16,943 nt of DNA from Globomyces pollinis-pini (Eukaryota > Chytridiomycota > Chytridiomycetes > Rhizophydiales > Globomycetaceae). The DNA lies in the NCBI GenBank assembly GCA_025399215.1, contig MU621441.1, forward strand, positions 1-16,943. Direction: 5' to 3'. The notes beneath the pieces were generated by a model. It was not told the DNA's origin and did not search any database. It saw nothing but the letters and a program-made list of their open reading frames with translations. The translations under genes were made by a program, and so were the position numbers. Every line of letters begins with the position of its first letter. Position 1 is the first letter of the stretch. Positions 8,826 through 16,943 of the stretch are shown piece by piece.

Positions 8826-9384
8826 TTTTTTAATTGAGGATTTTGAAATGGATTTGGTATCACTTTTAATTGACGTTTTTTTATTGACGTGTCTGATATT
8901 CATTCGATGAACTGGCTATTTTACACACTGGATTTGAATTCATTATTAAGCATTGTATTGATGATCGAAATCGTATCGCTTTGAGATACCTCAACTTGTC
9001 TTAAAAACAATTTAGAAAGGTGTACCTTTTTTTTGGATAAACTAAAGGTCAAATTGGTTTGAAATATATGCAAGACTATGTACCATAGGAAACTGCCATA
9101 AACAAGTTCATGAAATTCTTATAAAAATGACTGGTTTTTGTACTCTTCATTTCGCTTCATCGATTTTGATTTGCAAACGGTAATCATAGATCGAAGTTAC
9201 ACCAAAAGCTATGAATTTCCCTTTGTGAAGTTGTAACATGAACAATTTCCAATGATTTGTGTATTAAAGTAATACGCTCTCAGAATCATGGTAAAAATAT
9301 AGATGTTATTGAGAAATTAAATAAAGAATCCTAGTACCAATATATTGAAAAAGAACAACGAGGTGAATGATAGATAGTACATAA
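8826..9384. other. Gap between convergent genes, no supported gene
   Basis: This is the 3' flank of two converging genes. I saw only short interrupted frames, including a plus-strand stretch around 8930-9010 with a run of coding-like residues but many stops. No RNA gene or repeat was recognised. Confidence 0.4.
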
Positions 9385-9775
9385 TTACTTTTTTGATTTC
9401 CAAGACCAAACATCAAACATAGTAGATAAAGAAGAAGTACTTTCCAAACTTTTCATTGTTTCTTTATCCAGTAAATGATATGTTCTAGGAGTAGGTAAAT
9501 AACTTTTCATTTGTGATTGACTCGATAATGGATACTAATGATTAGAATATGAATATGAATACTTTTTTCTCTATATTATTTTCAATCATATCAGAGTATT
9601 GATGATACCATTGATTCATTAAATTAATATCTAAATTAGGATTGGTTCTAAATTCTGTTTGAATTTTTGTTTTTAAATGTTGTTGAAAATTGAATTCTCG
9701 TTTGTCTTGTTTAGGCCATCTTTGAGTTAATCTTAATAATTGTTTGTATGATTTTAGTACTTGACTTTTATCCAT
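9385..9775 (-). CDS. UQCC2/Cbp6-like (LYR-like) mitochondrial assembly factor, 2 exons
   Basis: Exons 9775-9563 and 9534-9385 join to 120 residues. The 28-nt intron (9535-9562) runs from GTATTC to CTAATCATTAG. The N-terminus, SYKQLLRLTQRWPKQDKREF, then HLKTKIQTEFR, then an acidic/aromatic helix leading to KKYP, follows the order seen in UQCC2 (YR..L....WP ... L...V...FR ... KYP), an assembly factor for cytochrome bc1 that works with cytochrome b translation. It also resembles the wider LYR-motif fold. The length (120 versus ~126) agrees. The start is the ATG at 9775; the open frame extends three codons upstream only through a TTG. No clear targeting presequence is visible. The family call is made from memory of motifs and is moderate. 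Confidence 0.6.
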
Positions 9776-9819
9776 TGAATTCAATTGGGTTCAACTTTTT
9801 TTTTTATTTTTTTCTTGTT

Positions 9820-9839
9820 ATACCTACCATAGTAGGTAT
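9820..9839. repeat. Hairpin, 8-bp stem and 4-nt loop
   Basis: ATACCTAC, loop CATA, GTAGGTAT, in the 114-bp gap between two minus-strand genes, next to a T-rich run (9796-9813). It could be a 3' processing or promoter element; its role is unknown. Confidence 0.5.
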
Positions 9840-9840
9840 C

Positions 9841-9902
9841 TTTATATTTCAAATCATATTAAAACAATAGAAAAACAATCTTTTATATTTCAAACCATAT
9901 TA
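9841..9902. repeat. 21-bp direct repeat overlapping the BSD2-like stop codon
   Basis: TTTATATTTCAAATCATATT(A) at 9841-9861 recurs with one mismatch at 9882-9902. The second copy includes the last four codons and the stop of the minus-strand membrane-protein gene, so the first copy is probably a duplicated piece of its 3' end. Confidence 0.7.
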
Positions 9903-10675
9903 GCACTAATTGAGGTCTCTAATTCTTTCATCAACCTAGTCAGTTGATAGAATTTAAATGGACTACGAACAAGTAAAAATAATCCAAGAATCATTATAAT
10001 AATCGAAGTATTGGTAATTCCTTGTATTTTATCCAATTCTTCACTGGTGAGAACTTGTTGACTATCCTTATAACCTAACACAGTTTTATAAGTTTCTTGT
10101 TTAATTAACCATCCAAATCTAATGATAGTGATTCCTAACCCTGTTTGTGAACCTATCATTATATATTTCAATACTTTACCCAAAACAGATGCATGATCAT
10201 TTCCAATAAGTATAGTTGTAAAAAATCCTATTAATCCAAATACAATCGATATAATTCCACTAGTGAAGAATGAAAAGTATGATCCAATTGCCAATCCTAT
10301 AATAAATTAACATATTCTCATCCAACCTTCAATGAGAAGATTTCCATCTTCATCCATACATTCTTCAAAGTAATTGGGACATTCTGACCATTCAGATAAT
10401 TCATCATAACATGGAAGTTCACCATCGTCCAACGCGAATTCTTTGGTTGGTTTAACAGACATGTTTGAAAATACTCCTTCTTGTTCATTATGAATGATTC
10501 GTTTTGGTGTGACTAACTTGATTTTGATGATATCCTATGGTTATTAATTCAATCAGATTTAGATTACTTCCAATTGAATGTGAAATTCGTCATCAACCAT
10601 CGTTCTCTCAGATTGGAATGTTTCTGGATCATCCACGTTATGGTGAAGTATATCAAGTTCATTTGCATCCATCAT
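9890..10675 (-). CDS. BSD2: Bsd2/Ndfip-type membrane adaptor for Rsp5/Nedd4 ubiquitin ligase, 3 exons
   Basis: Exons 10675-10568, 10534-10327 and 10296-9890 join to 240 residues. Introns are 33 nt (10535-10567) and 30 nt (10297-10326). The N-terminal cytosolic part contains EGVFSNMSVKP, a hallmark of Bsd2-like proteins, and LPCYDE (76-81) where relatives carry PPxY-type ligase-binding motifs. Hydrophobic segments follow: SYFSFFTSGIISIVFGLIGF, GSQTGLGITIIRFGW and IIIMILGLFLLVRSPFKFY, matching the family's GF..T....A...G..AGLG..LI.+G pattern. Bsd2/Ndfip recruits Nedd4-class ligases to Golgi/endosomal cargo. The loop between spans 2 and 3 is longer than in yeast Bsd2. The last exon begins in an open frame with TTG only, so the upstream exons are needed. 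The start is the first of two adjacent ATGs. Confidence 0.75.
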
Positions 10676-10926
10676 TAGAAAATAGATTGAAATGAACAGT
10701 GTAATTTATTTACAAATGTTAGTTTTGTTTGTATCAATATTTGGGACAAGACAATGTAAAGCGTGACTGTGACTATTGTAATCTTTCAACTTACTGTTTA
10801 ACGTTTATCCAATCAGTAATATACTTTTACTATACTCTCTTAATGATTAATTGGCTATTGGTGACCCAAAGTTTACATGTAAATTCATACTTTATTTTTT
10901 TAACATTCTAACATATTTAGTTCAAC

Positions 10927-11694
10927 TTAGTTGGCAACAATCCAAGAATATAGTGAACCTACAGAAGCATAGACACCAGGATATCCAGCTAAAGCACAGC
11001 CTCTTCCAAAAGAGGTGAGTCCAGTGACAGTCGCGGTTCCATCCTCGTTACTAACAAATGCTGGACCACCAGAATCTCCTTGACATGTATCTTTGCCTCC
11101 TTCTGGGAATCCGGCACAGAAAGTTGTTGAAGTCAAATTTTGTAGTTGTGGGTAAGCTGTGAAGCAGGCTTGATTTGAAGTAATTGGAACAACTGTCTCC
11201 AACATAGTTAATGGAGCAGATCCACCGGAAGAGACAGTTCCCCAACCAGCAATCTTCAATGATTGGCCTTCTTGTGCTAAAGAACCATCATCTAATTTGG
11301 CAAATTGTGTTGGTACAGGTCCACTGAGAACTTCAACATCCCAAATAGCAACATCATATCCACTTCGAGATGCGGAGGTATAATTTGGATGAATAGTGAA
11401 TTTGTTTACTTTCAAAGTGGTTGCATTTTCGGATTCAACGGTAGTGTTAAAATTATAACGATGATAATATGCCAAAAAGTTTTCTGGTACTTGATTTACA
11501 GTACAATGAGCGGCAGTGACAATCTTGTTTGGACTAATGAGAGATCCACCACAGAAACCACGTCCGTTTTTACGAAGAGCAACTAACCATGGATAAACAT
11601 CTGGAGATCCAACTGGAGTTCCACCGACAATTGGTTTGTCAGCTGGGAGAGCCAAGATAGCGGAAGCAAGGACAGAGTAGCCGATTAATTTCAT
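10927..11694 (-). CDS. Secreted trypsin (S1A serine protease), intronless
   Basis: The single 255-residue frame is complete. A signal peptide (~1-16) and a very short propeptide precede the mature IVGG at ~22, whose new N-terminus would form the activating salt bridge. The catalytic triad is His63 (TAAHC), Asp114 (YDVAIW) and Ser208 (GDSGGP). Asp202, six residues before Ser208 in KDTCQGDSGGP, is the S1-pocket aspartate that gives cleavage after Lys/Arg. Six cysteines are placed for three disulfides (48/64, 176/193, 204/233). With a propeptide of only a few residues it probably needs little or no separate activator. Trypsins of this kind are abundant in insect- and animal-associated fungi; host degradation is inference. 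A TATAAATG lies 40-48 bp upstream of the ATG. Confidence 0.95.
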   Translation of the reverse strand: MKLIGYSVLASAILALPADKPIVGGTPVGSPDVYPWLVALRKNGRGFCGGSLISPNKIVTAAHCTVNQVPENFLAYYHRYNFNTTVESENATTLKVNKFTIHPNYTSASRSGYDVAIWDVEVLSGPVPTQFAKLDDGSLAQEGQSLKIAGWGTVSSGGSAPLTMLETVVPITSNQACFTAYPQLQNLTSTTFCAGFPEGGKDTCQGDSGGPAFVSNEDGTATVTGLTSFGRGCALAGYPGVYASVGSLYSWIVAN

Positions 11695-12659
11695 TTATAA
11701 TTGTTTTGATGACTTGACTGTGGAAATAACAAGGCATTTATAGCATTTCTGGTGACCAAATGTGATTTCAAAAGAGTTCTAGCAGCATGGTCTTAAGCAT
11801 GGATCACAAAACAGGGTGTTGTGATACAGAATAGTTGGTAAAGCCTTTCAGCTTCATTCACTTCTTAATTGTAGAACAGTTGTGATAGGGTTTTAATTGG
11901 ATATCTCCTTCTTGAAAAAGCACTGGTTGAACTCTTTTCCACTTTGTTGAATGATACTAATTTGACTCTATAGTGTGACTATCGGTAACTTTTGGGATTG
12001 GTCATACCACTAACCAAGTCAAACACCATATGGTCAACGTAATTACCCATGCTGTTGGACATATTCTTCCGCTTTATTGGCCATTTTTGGATACTGGTGT
12101 CACGATGAAATTTGAAACAACGTTGTTTGTCTTTCATGTTTCTTTGATGGAATGCATTGATAGATATTCTAGATTTTGGAGGGTGGTATTTGCTTGGTTT
12201 CACTAAATTAAATCTTTGCGAACGTTAAATTAGTTAGTCTACTATAAGATGCTAATTCTTGAAATTGTTAACACAATAGTAAGATGAATATTACAATAAC
12301 TTCTCAGTTAATAACTATTCAGCTGATGATAACTACTTTATTCAATTGTGTCTCAAACCTATTCAAAATGATAAATTTACTAATCAATCGATCAACTTGA
12401 AGACTAATGCCAATGTGATGGACTCACTGGCGTACATTGTAGTATATGTACTAAATGATGATGTGTGCTGATTTCTGTTTGGGTGATATTGTTTTTTGAT
12501 GTTTACTAAGTGTTGTGTGCACTTTTAGGTTGTGATGCATTTAAAGGTGCTAGGAATATTCAAAGTCCAGTAGTTTGCAAATCAAAACATATGAACTAAT
12601 GCGATGTATCTGTTAAAATTTAATATTTCTTACACAAATAGAACCTAGCTTTCTGATAT
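11695..12659. other. Upstream region of the trypsin gene; no supported gene
   Basis: It includes the trypsin promoter. A 74-codon minus-strand frame (11979-12203) begins only with GTG and shows no domain, so I do not call it. I see no repeats, tRNA or array in the rest. Confidence 0.45.
11735..11742 (-). promoter_or_regulatory. TATA-box candidate for the trypsin gene
   Basis: TATAAATG on the minus strand, ending 40 bases before the trypsin ATG at 11694, with no other ATG in frame between. The spacing leaves a very short 5' UTR. Confidence 0.45.
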
Positions 12660-12971
12660 CTAATACAATTCAGATTCCATAATATCTGTAATATCAGGTG
12701 TTTTATCATGTTTACCCTCTTTCAATAACTCACTAATCCATCCTGCTAAAAGTGATACTTCCTGTTTAGCTTCAGGAAGAAAATGCCAAGAAAATATTTT
12801 AAGATCATTGGAAAATAAATATCTAATAGTTGGAAAATTACTATGAACCGAATATCTCGGATCTAGACATATCTGAGGTAGGCAAGTGCTGAATTTAATT
12901 TTTAATTTTTGCATCTCTGCTACAGACTGGAGCTTCAGCTGCATTGTTTTGGAACCGTATGGTGCATCCAT
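12660..12971 (-). CDS. Hypothetical protein or C-terminal gene fragment
   Basis: I do not recognise this 103-residue frame. Composition looks like real coding in its second half: FSWHFLPEAKQEVSLLAGWI then ELLKEGK and a short acidic tail ending MESELY, consistent with an amphipathic C-terminal helix of a larger enzyme. The ATG at 12971 begins MDAPYGSKTMQLKL. Just upstream, a GT..AG segment of 25 nt (donor GTTGTG, acceptor TTGTCCAG) could join a few more codons starting at an ATG near 13004, but this is weak. It may be a truncated relic. No signal peptide or membrane span. Confidence 0.4.
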   Translation of the reverse strand: MDAPYGSKTMQLKLQSVAEMQKLKIKFSTCLPQICLDPRYSVHSNFPTIRYLFSNDLKIFSWHFLPEAKQEVSLLAGWISELLKEGKHDKTPDITDIMESELY

Positions 12972-13256
12972 GAAAACTGGACAAGAGATTTAAATCACAA
13001 CTAAATTGTTTCATTAAAATGAGGATCTTCAAGGCATAATCTCACTTATTTAATGATGAAAATGATGAATTGGAATGTTACAGGGAGTAAACGCATACTT
13101 ATATGGTTCTTCCTTGCTCAAAATTATGTTAATTAGCAGTTAAGAAATTGGATACTCTATTCCAACTATTTCATAATGGCATTTTGCTGAAGAGAAACTC
13201 AAGTTCGGATTTTTCTCATTACCATTCCTAGACGTGGACATTGTATCAAACCACGT

Positions 13257-14091
13257 ATGAAGGTATACAGAACACAGAAACACTTTTTAATATTTCTTTC
13301 GTTTTTGTTCACCATCAGCGTTTGTTGCTCTCAAATCAAGTTCGAATATGATCTCACCTATTCACCCATTGTTCTATTTGGCAAACATGAAGATGTCTGT
13401 GAATGGTAAAATTAGACCAGTAATCAATGGAACCTTACTTCGTGACCCTACCGTGCCTTTAGTAAACTACACATTAGTAGAACCAGATTATGTTATCAAA
13501 TACGACGAAGGCTTTACGTACTCATATCGCCCAGACAACAACCTGACTTATATAACCTATCACCCATTCTCACATACCACTGAAGCGCTACCCCAAAGTG
13601 TAGCATATGACCTTACTGCAAATACAAAAATGATGGGTTATGCAATTGGTATTAATACAACCAACTTAGACAAAAAGAGGTCTATAGGGTTTAGTGCTTA
13701 CGCTCACTCCAAAATCGACCCAGAGTATAGCAGAGGACAGCAGCAAGACGAGATGTATTGGGATTTTGATACTTACTGGCATTCAATCACCTTACGTGTT
13801 GCTACACCCGCATGTGGATCACACGGATTTGAATGGCAAAAATGGGAAGAGAGTAATCAATTCTGTCCTATTTCGAAGTGCTATCAAGTTGGCGTTGGCT
13901 ACTGGAGTAATCAAGATGATTGTTCTGTTGGCACGGACGCTGCTTACTTACGAGCAGACCTATGGTTTCAGTTAAGCAATTCGTGGTTTGGTTGTCCGAA
14001 CAATAGCTGTAGCCAACAAGGTTATTGCCGTGAAGGTTGTGTAAAAGTCACTGCTGGAGATAGTTATGTCCCTCAACATCAAAGTCTATAA
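13257..14091 (+). CDS. Unrecognised secreted protein with Cys-containing C-terminus; N-terminal frame change
   Basis: Two open frames must be joined. The first, from the ATG at 13257, encodes a clear signal peptide (FLIFLSFLFTISVCCSQ) and ~30 mature residues, then hits a stop at 13407-13409. The second is open from 13348 to 14091 and gives ~225 further residues, Tyr/Asn-rich with several NxT/S sites (NGT, NYT, NLT, NTT) and eight cysteines in the last ~100 residues, ending CPNNSCSQQGYCREGC. The junction needs removal of 3n+1 bases. Two 22-nt GT..AG segments (13371-13392 and 13399-13420) would do it, but neither has a good donor or branch, so a frameshift or sequence error is possible. I recognise no family; a secreted or surface role is inferred from the signal peptide. 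Confidence 0.6.
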
Positions 14092-14799
14092 AGATTCTAG
14101 TTTATCTAATAAAATAATTACCGTATCAACTGATAATTAACATAAAATAAGAAAAGAAATTATCCAAAAGCGCAAAATCCAATGATTGATCCAAGAATTT
14201 AGATTTAAAATTTCGAAGTTGGGGGCATAATTCAGTACAATCTTTTTTGTAAGTGACTTACAAAGATATCGGTAGTAGGAAATTAATCCTAAAATCCTCT
14301 TGGTCTTACTATTTCTACTTGTGGAATTACATATATCACTTTGTCATCTTTCCAAATCACTGGTAGAATCTAATGCTGTCCAAAAACAATTATGAGATGT
14401 TGACGAAGATTTTTCTGTATCTCCTTATGATGGCGATAAAGTTTTTAGATTGCGATCAACTGTCTCTGTTGTTTAAAATCATTTGAACAACTGCAATAAA
14501 CCAAGAAATTTTTAAATTTCTTAACAACCAAAGAAACACAAGAAGATAAAACAAATCAAAATATAAGTAGGTCCAAAAGAGGAAAGTACTTAGTCAGAAG
14601 AGTATCAGAGGATTAGAATAAACCAACTGTAGTTATGTCTAGAATTTGATATTTTACAACTAGAGTTGTAATAGATAGGTTCCTGTTACCCAGTTAAGAT
14701 CATTCAGAATCTTAACTTTGGTTCTTATTACATATCAAATTCAATTTACAACATTTGTAGGACAATCAATGGCTTTATTTATTTGAGTGCAAATGGTGA
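14092..14799. other. Gap between convergent genes, with a possible gene relic on the minus strand
   Basis: Between about 14225 and 14470 the minus strand encodes coding-like pieces (HHKEIQKNLRQHLIIVFGQH, then LPVIWKDDKVIYVIPQVEIV), interrupted by several stops not removable by convincing introns. This may be a decayed gene; I cannot name it. The remainder is AT-rich with nothing recognised. Confidence 0.3.
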
Positions 14800-15351
14800 T
14801 TAGCATTGATATTTGCCGATTAATGTGTCCAACAGTGATCCATCAAGAGCATCGATTGTACGCTGCCCAGGAACACTCGCGACACCTTTTAATGAAGCAG
14901 TGATGTCAATCTTCACCTTCGAAATAGGCTTTTTATGATAAGCAGTTCTTTTAACAGTAATTTCATCAGATTCAATGTAATCATCAGAGAATGGACCAAC
15001 AATGACCTTTTTTACAGTTTGGAATACAAGACCATTTGAATACCCATAATTGGAAACACGTTTGGATTTCAGGTTATCATCCAAAGAAGCAAATCCTCGA
15101 TAATCAAACCTGGTGTTGACACGCGAACATCTTTTTGGAAAGATAATGTTCAATTCAGCAATACATTTTGCACGATCATCGTCTGCTGTGACAATAAAGC
15201 TGTCGAAAATGACAGTAAATGTTCTTTTATCATCTGTGAGGGCAATGGATGCTGATTCACAAGCTGAGCCTTTTAGAGATACACTTTGGAATTGGACTTT
15301 ATCTTGACAAAGTGCAAGTGTGAAAAGCTGTGTTAAATATGCAATCTTCAT
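14800..15351 (-). CDS. Secreted DUF4360-like protein
   Basis: From the ATG at 15351 the protein is 183 residues and starts with a signal peptide (MKIAYLTQLFTLALC). The open frame extends 22 codons further to an ATG at 15417, but that would place a polar stretch before the signal, so I prefer 15351. The mature part follows the DUF4360 order: SLKGSACESASIALTDDKRT, FTVIFDSFIV, a cysteine before ELNIIFPK, and RFDYRGFASL, then a beta-rich C-terminus ending in Cys. The family is found in secreted fungal and bacterial proteins and has no established activity. No introns. The nearest upstream gene on the same strand ends 355 bp away; they look independent. Confidence 0.7.
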   Translation of the reverse strand: MKIAYLTQLFTLALCQDKVQFQSVSLKGSACESASIALTDDKRTFTVIFDSFIVTADDDRAKCIAELNIIFPKRCSRVNTRFDYRGFASLDDNLKSKRVSNYGYSNGLVFQTVKKVIVGPFSDDYIESDEITVKRTAYHKKPISKVKIDITASLKGVASVPGQRTIDALDGSLLDTLIGKYQC

Positions 15352-15706
15352 TGAATTCAAATGGAGTGGGATTTTATTATTTAATTGCGCGTTTATTGAT
15401 ATATCCACGATAGACATTATTTACTTCATGTGCAACGAACAGTTAGTATAAAGATGATTTTAGACAAGTTACTAGATGATCGAAATTTTGACTTCCACTT
15501 GTTGCTGTTTAGTAAAGTACTCCAAGTTGGCATGTGTGGGGATTCTGGATGTGGAATATTTTATTAATTTAACCATTTCAAGTAATCAGAATTATCTGTT
15601 GGTGCTTTAACAAGTGCCAAAATATACTACTACGTATAAACAGAACAATAATACCACAAAAAATAAACTCATTTTCAAAGATATTATGATTTATTTTGAA
15701 GTATCA
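15352..15706. other. Intergenic, promoter side of the DUF4360-like gene
   Basis: This 355-bp AT-rich gap lies between two minus-strand genes. It must hold the promoter of the downstream gene and the 3' UTR of the synthetase. Open frames here are overlaps from the neighbours; no repeat or RNA gene seen. Confidence 0.45.
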
Positions 15707-16943
15707 TTACAAGTCTTTGATTTTGTCGAGGAATTTAATAACCGATTTGTCATCATTAATATCATATGCATTCGCATTTCCACCAACTGCAAATTGGACA
15801 TCCAATGACCACGTTTTAACATACTTCCCGGAATTGATTTGATTTTGTAATTTATGGAATATAAAAGATGTTCCAGGCAATCCCAATAGTACATCTACAG
15901 GTCCAATACTTTCCAGATCCTGCAGAAAACTAGTATATTCTTTGCGATCATCTTGGATAAGTCTTCGGAAAGTGGATGGTGTTTTGACTTTAACAAGTAT
16001 CAGCGATATAGTGTAGTTGGTTTGGTCAAATAAATCAAGCAGTTTGTTGCAAAATTCATGGTAGTTGGTTAGTTTGGCAGTGTACAAAATAGCAATTCTA
16101 ACTCTTGTCGACACTGGTATAATATCTTCTTTTTCTTTCATTGAATCGACCAAAGTGTATGTAGCGAGAAGTGCATCATGAAGATATGAAGCAAAGTAAC
16201 TATCTTTCGGAATTTCGTGTCCAAACTCATGTTGAATATTTTTAGAGTATTGACGTTCATAACGCTCTAGCATGGAGTTTCCGATTCTGTCTTCTTCGAG
16301 TTTTCCTGAAAAATGTAATGAGAGTTCTGTTAATTTCTTAGAACAATCCAATTCTTGAACATCTAATGGTACTCCCGAAGCTAAAATACTGATACTCCAA
16401 AGCTTTTCAACTTTTCTTTCTGATGCTAATCTATCAAGAAGCTCAACCAATGATGCGCCTTGAGAGAAACCAAATATAGCATCAACTCTTTCGAACTTTT
16501 GTAATCTCTCATAAACCTTTAAACTTTTTTCATAAGCATTATCTGCGTTAATCCACCAATCATAATGTTCCATTCCAGTTGAGCTTAAGTCTAACAAATT
16601 AATTACAAACAAAATACCGAAATTTTTTGAAGGGACATCTCCTTGCATAAAGACAAATTGAATATCTTTTTCGCAAGCTTTAGTAATTGCTGACATTTGA
16701 TACTCGAAAATAGTATTGTTTTGAGATTGACCATGGAAACAAACTACCACTAACCTATCATCTCTTACTATTTGACTCTGTATTGTGTTGGTATAATTCA
16801 CTTTCGAGTCCAACTCTGCCATACTTTTAAGAATTGGGGATTTGAAAATCGAACTAGTTGAAATATCTATGGAAGAATCTTTGCATCGCTTCATTAATTG
16901 GATTGCTGAAATAGAATCACCACCTAACTCAAAGAATGATGAA
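15707..16943 (-). CDS. 3' end of an NRPS/PKS-type synthetase: carrier domain, FSH hydrolase, degenerate FSH-like domain (partial)
   Basis: The frame enters from the right edge and ends at 15707; 411 residues are visible. It opens with SSFFELGGDSISAIQL, the phosphopantetheine site of a carrier (T/ACP) domain, with the attachment Ser at residue 10 of the fragment. Next (~65-250) comes an FSH-family alpha/beta hydrolase: VVVCFHGQSQNN, nucleophile elbow GFSQGAS (Ser~160), HFSGKLEED and HEFGHEIP (His~242). LovG, a stand-alone FSH enzyme, releases a polyketide from its synthase, so this domain is probably a fused release thioesterase (inference). The final ~130 residues repeat the FSH layout (VRIAILYTAKL..., VDVLLGLPGTSF, KTWSLDVQF) but lack the nucleophile Ser. 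Upstream adenylation, condensation or ketosynthase domains lie outside the window, so NRPS versus PKS is undecided. No introns in the visible part. Confidence 0.85.
   Translation of the reverse strand, partial: SSFFELGGDSISAIQLMKRCKDSSIDISTSSIFKSPILKSMAELDSKVNYTNTIQSQIVRDDRLVVVCFHGQSQNNTIFEYQMSAITKACEKDIQFVFMQGDVPSKNFGILFVINLLDLSSTGMEHYDWWINADNAYEKSLKVYERLQKFERVDAIFGFSQGASLVELLDRLASERKVEKLWSISILASGVPLDVQELDCSKKLTELSLHFSGKLEEDRIGNSMLERYERQYSKNIQHEFGHEIPKDSYFASYLHDALLATYTLVDSMKEKEDIIPVSTRVRIAILYTAKLTNYHEFCNKLLDLFDQTNYTISLILVKVKTPSTFRRLIQDDRKEYTSFLQDLESIGPVDVLLGLPGTSFIFHKLQNQINSGKYVKTWSLDVQFAVGGNANAYDINDDKSVIKFLDKIKDL

Noticed and set aside
9820..9839. Bacterial-type intrinsic terminator
   Set aside because: The stem is AT-rich, and the window is clearly eukaryotic; listed only as a hairpin.
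11979..12203. 74-codon minus-strand frame
   Set aside because: It begins only with GTG, has low-complexity Lys/Arg content, no upstream or downstream exon fits, and no family is recognisable.

Overview
This is a eukaryotic nuclear window, AT-rich, with split genes carrying CTAAC/CTAAT-type branch motifs. The gene set (fungal-type GRAM/VASt lipid transporter, Bsd2-type Rsp5/Nedd4 adaptor, FSH-family hydrolase fused to a carrier domain, secreted trypsin, DUF4360-type secreted protein, multispanning GT2 glycosyltransferase) fits a fungus. A Chibby-family gene and a trypsin suggest an early-diverging lineage such as Zoopagomycota/Entomophthoromycotina. That placement is inference; no ribosomal or other diagnostic marker is present.

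The most striking property is intron size. When the broken reading frames are joined using GT..AG ends, frame and homology, 15 of the 19 introns I can place are only 24-33 nt long (typically 27-29), with the branch A about 19-21 nt from the 5' splice site. The other four are 59, 70, 281 and 308 nt, and the two longest contain repeats. Conventional ORF calling breaks these genes into meaningless pieces. Joined, they give coherent proteins of 1002, 623, 121, 120 and 240 residues.

Layout. 1-1157: repeat-rich non-coding DNA with a ~40-bp inverted repeat. 1158-4810 (-): 13-exon gene for a GRAM + three tandem VASt domains + C-terminal membrane anchor, a Lam/GRAMD1-type sterol transporter. 4811-5318: shared head-to-head promoter region with simple repeats and TTAGGG-like motifs. 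5319-7498 (+): membrane GT2 glycosyltransferase, three exons. 7608-8477: three ~285-bp tandem copies of the promoter, first exon, first intron and start of exon 2 of the next gene. 8363-8825 (+): Chibby-family gene. 9385-9775 (-): small UQCC2/Cbp6-like mitochondrial assembly factor. 9890-10675 (-): Bsd2/Ndfip-type adaptor. 10927-11694 (-): secreted trypsin without introns. 12660-12971 (-): unrecognised short ORF. 13257-14091 (+): unrecognised secreted cysteine-containing protein with an unresolved frame change near its N-terminus. 14092-14799: mostly empty, with a possible gene relic. 14800-15351 (-): secreted DUF4360-like protein. 15707-16943 (-): 3' end of a carrier-protein-containing synthetase whose release module is an FSH-type serine hydrolase followed by a degenerate second copy; the gene continues beyond the window.

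There is no obvious single pathway. The left half is membrane and organelle housekeeping (lipid transfer, glycosyl transfer, mitochondrial assembly, ubiquitin-ligase adaptor). The right half is enriched in secreted or specialised-metabolism genes (trypsin, two other secreted proteins, NRPS/PKS-like end).
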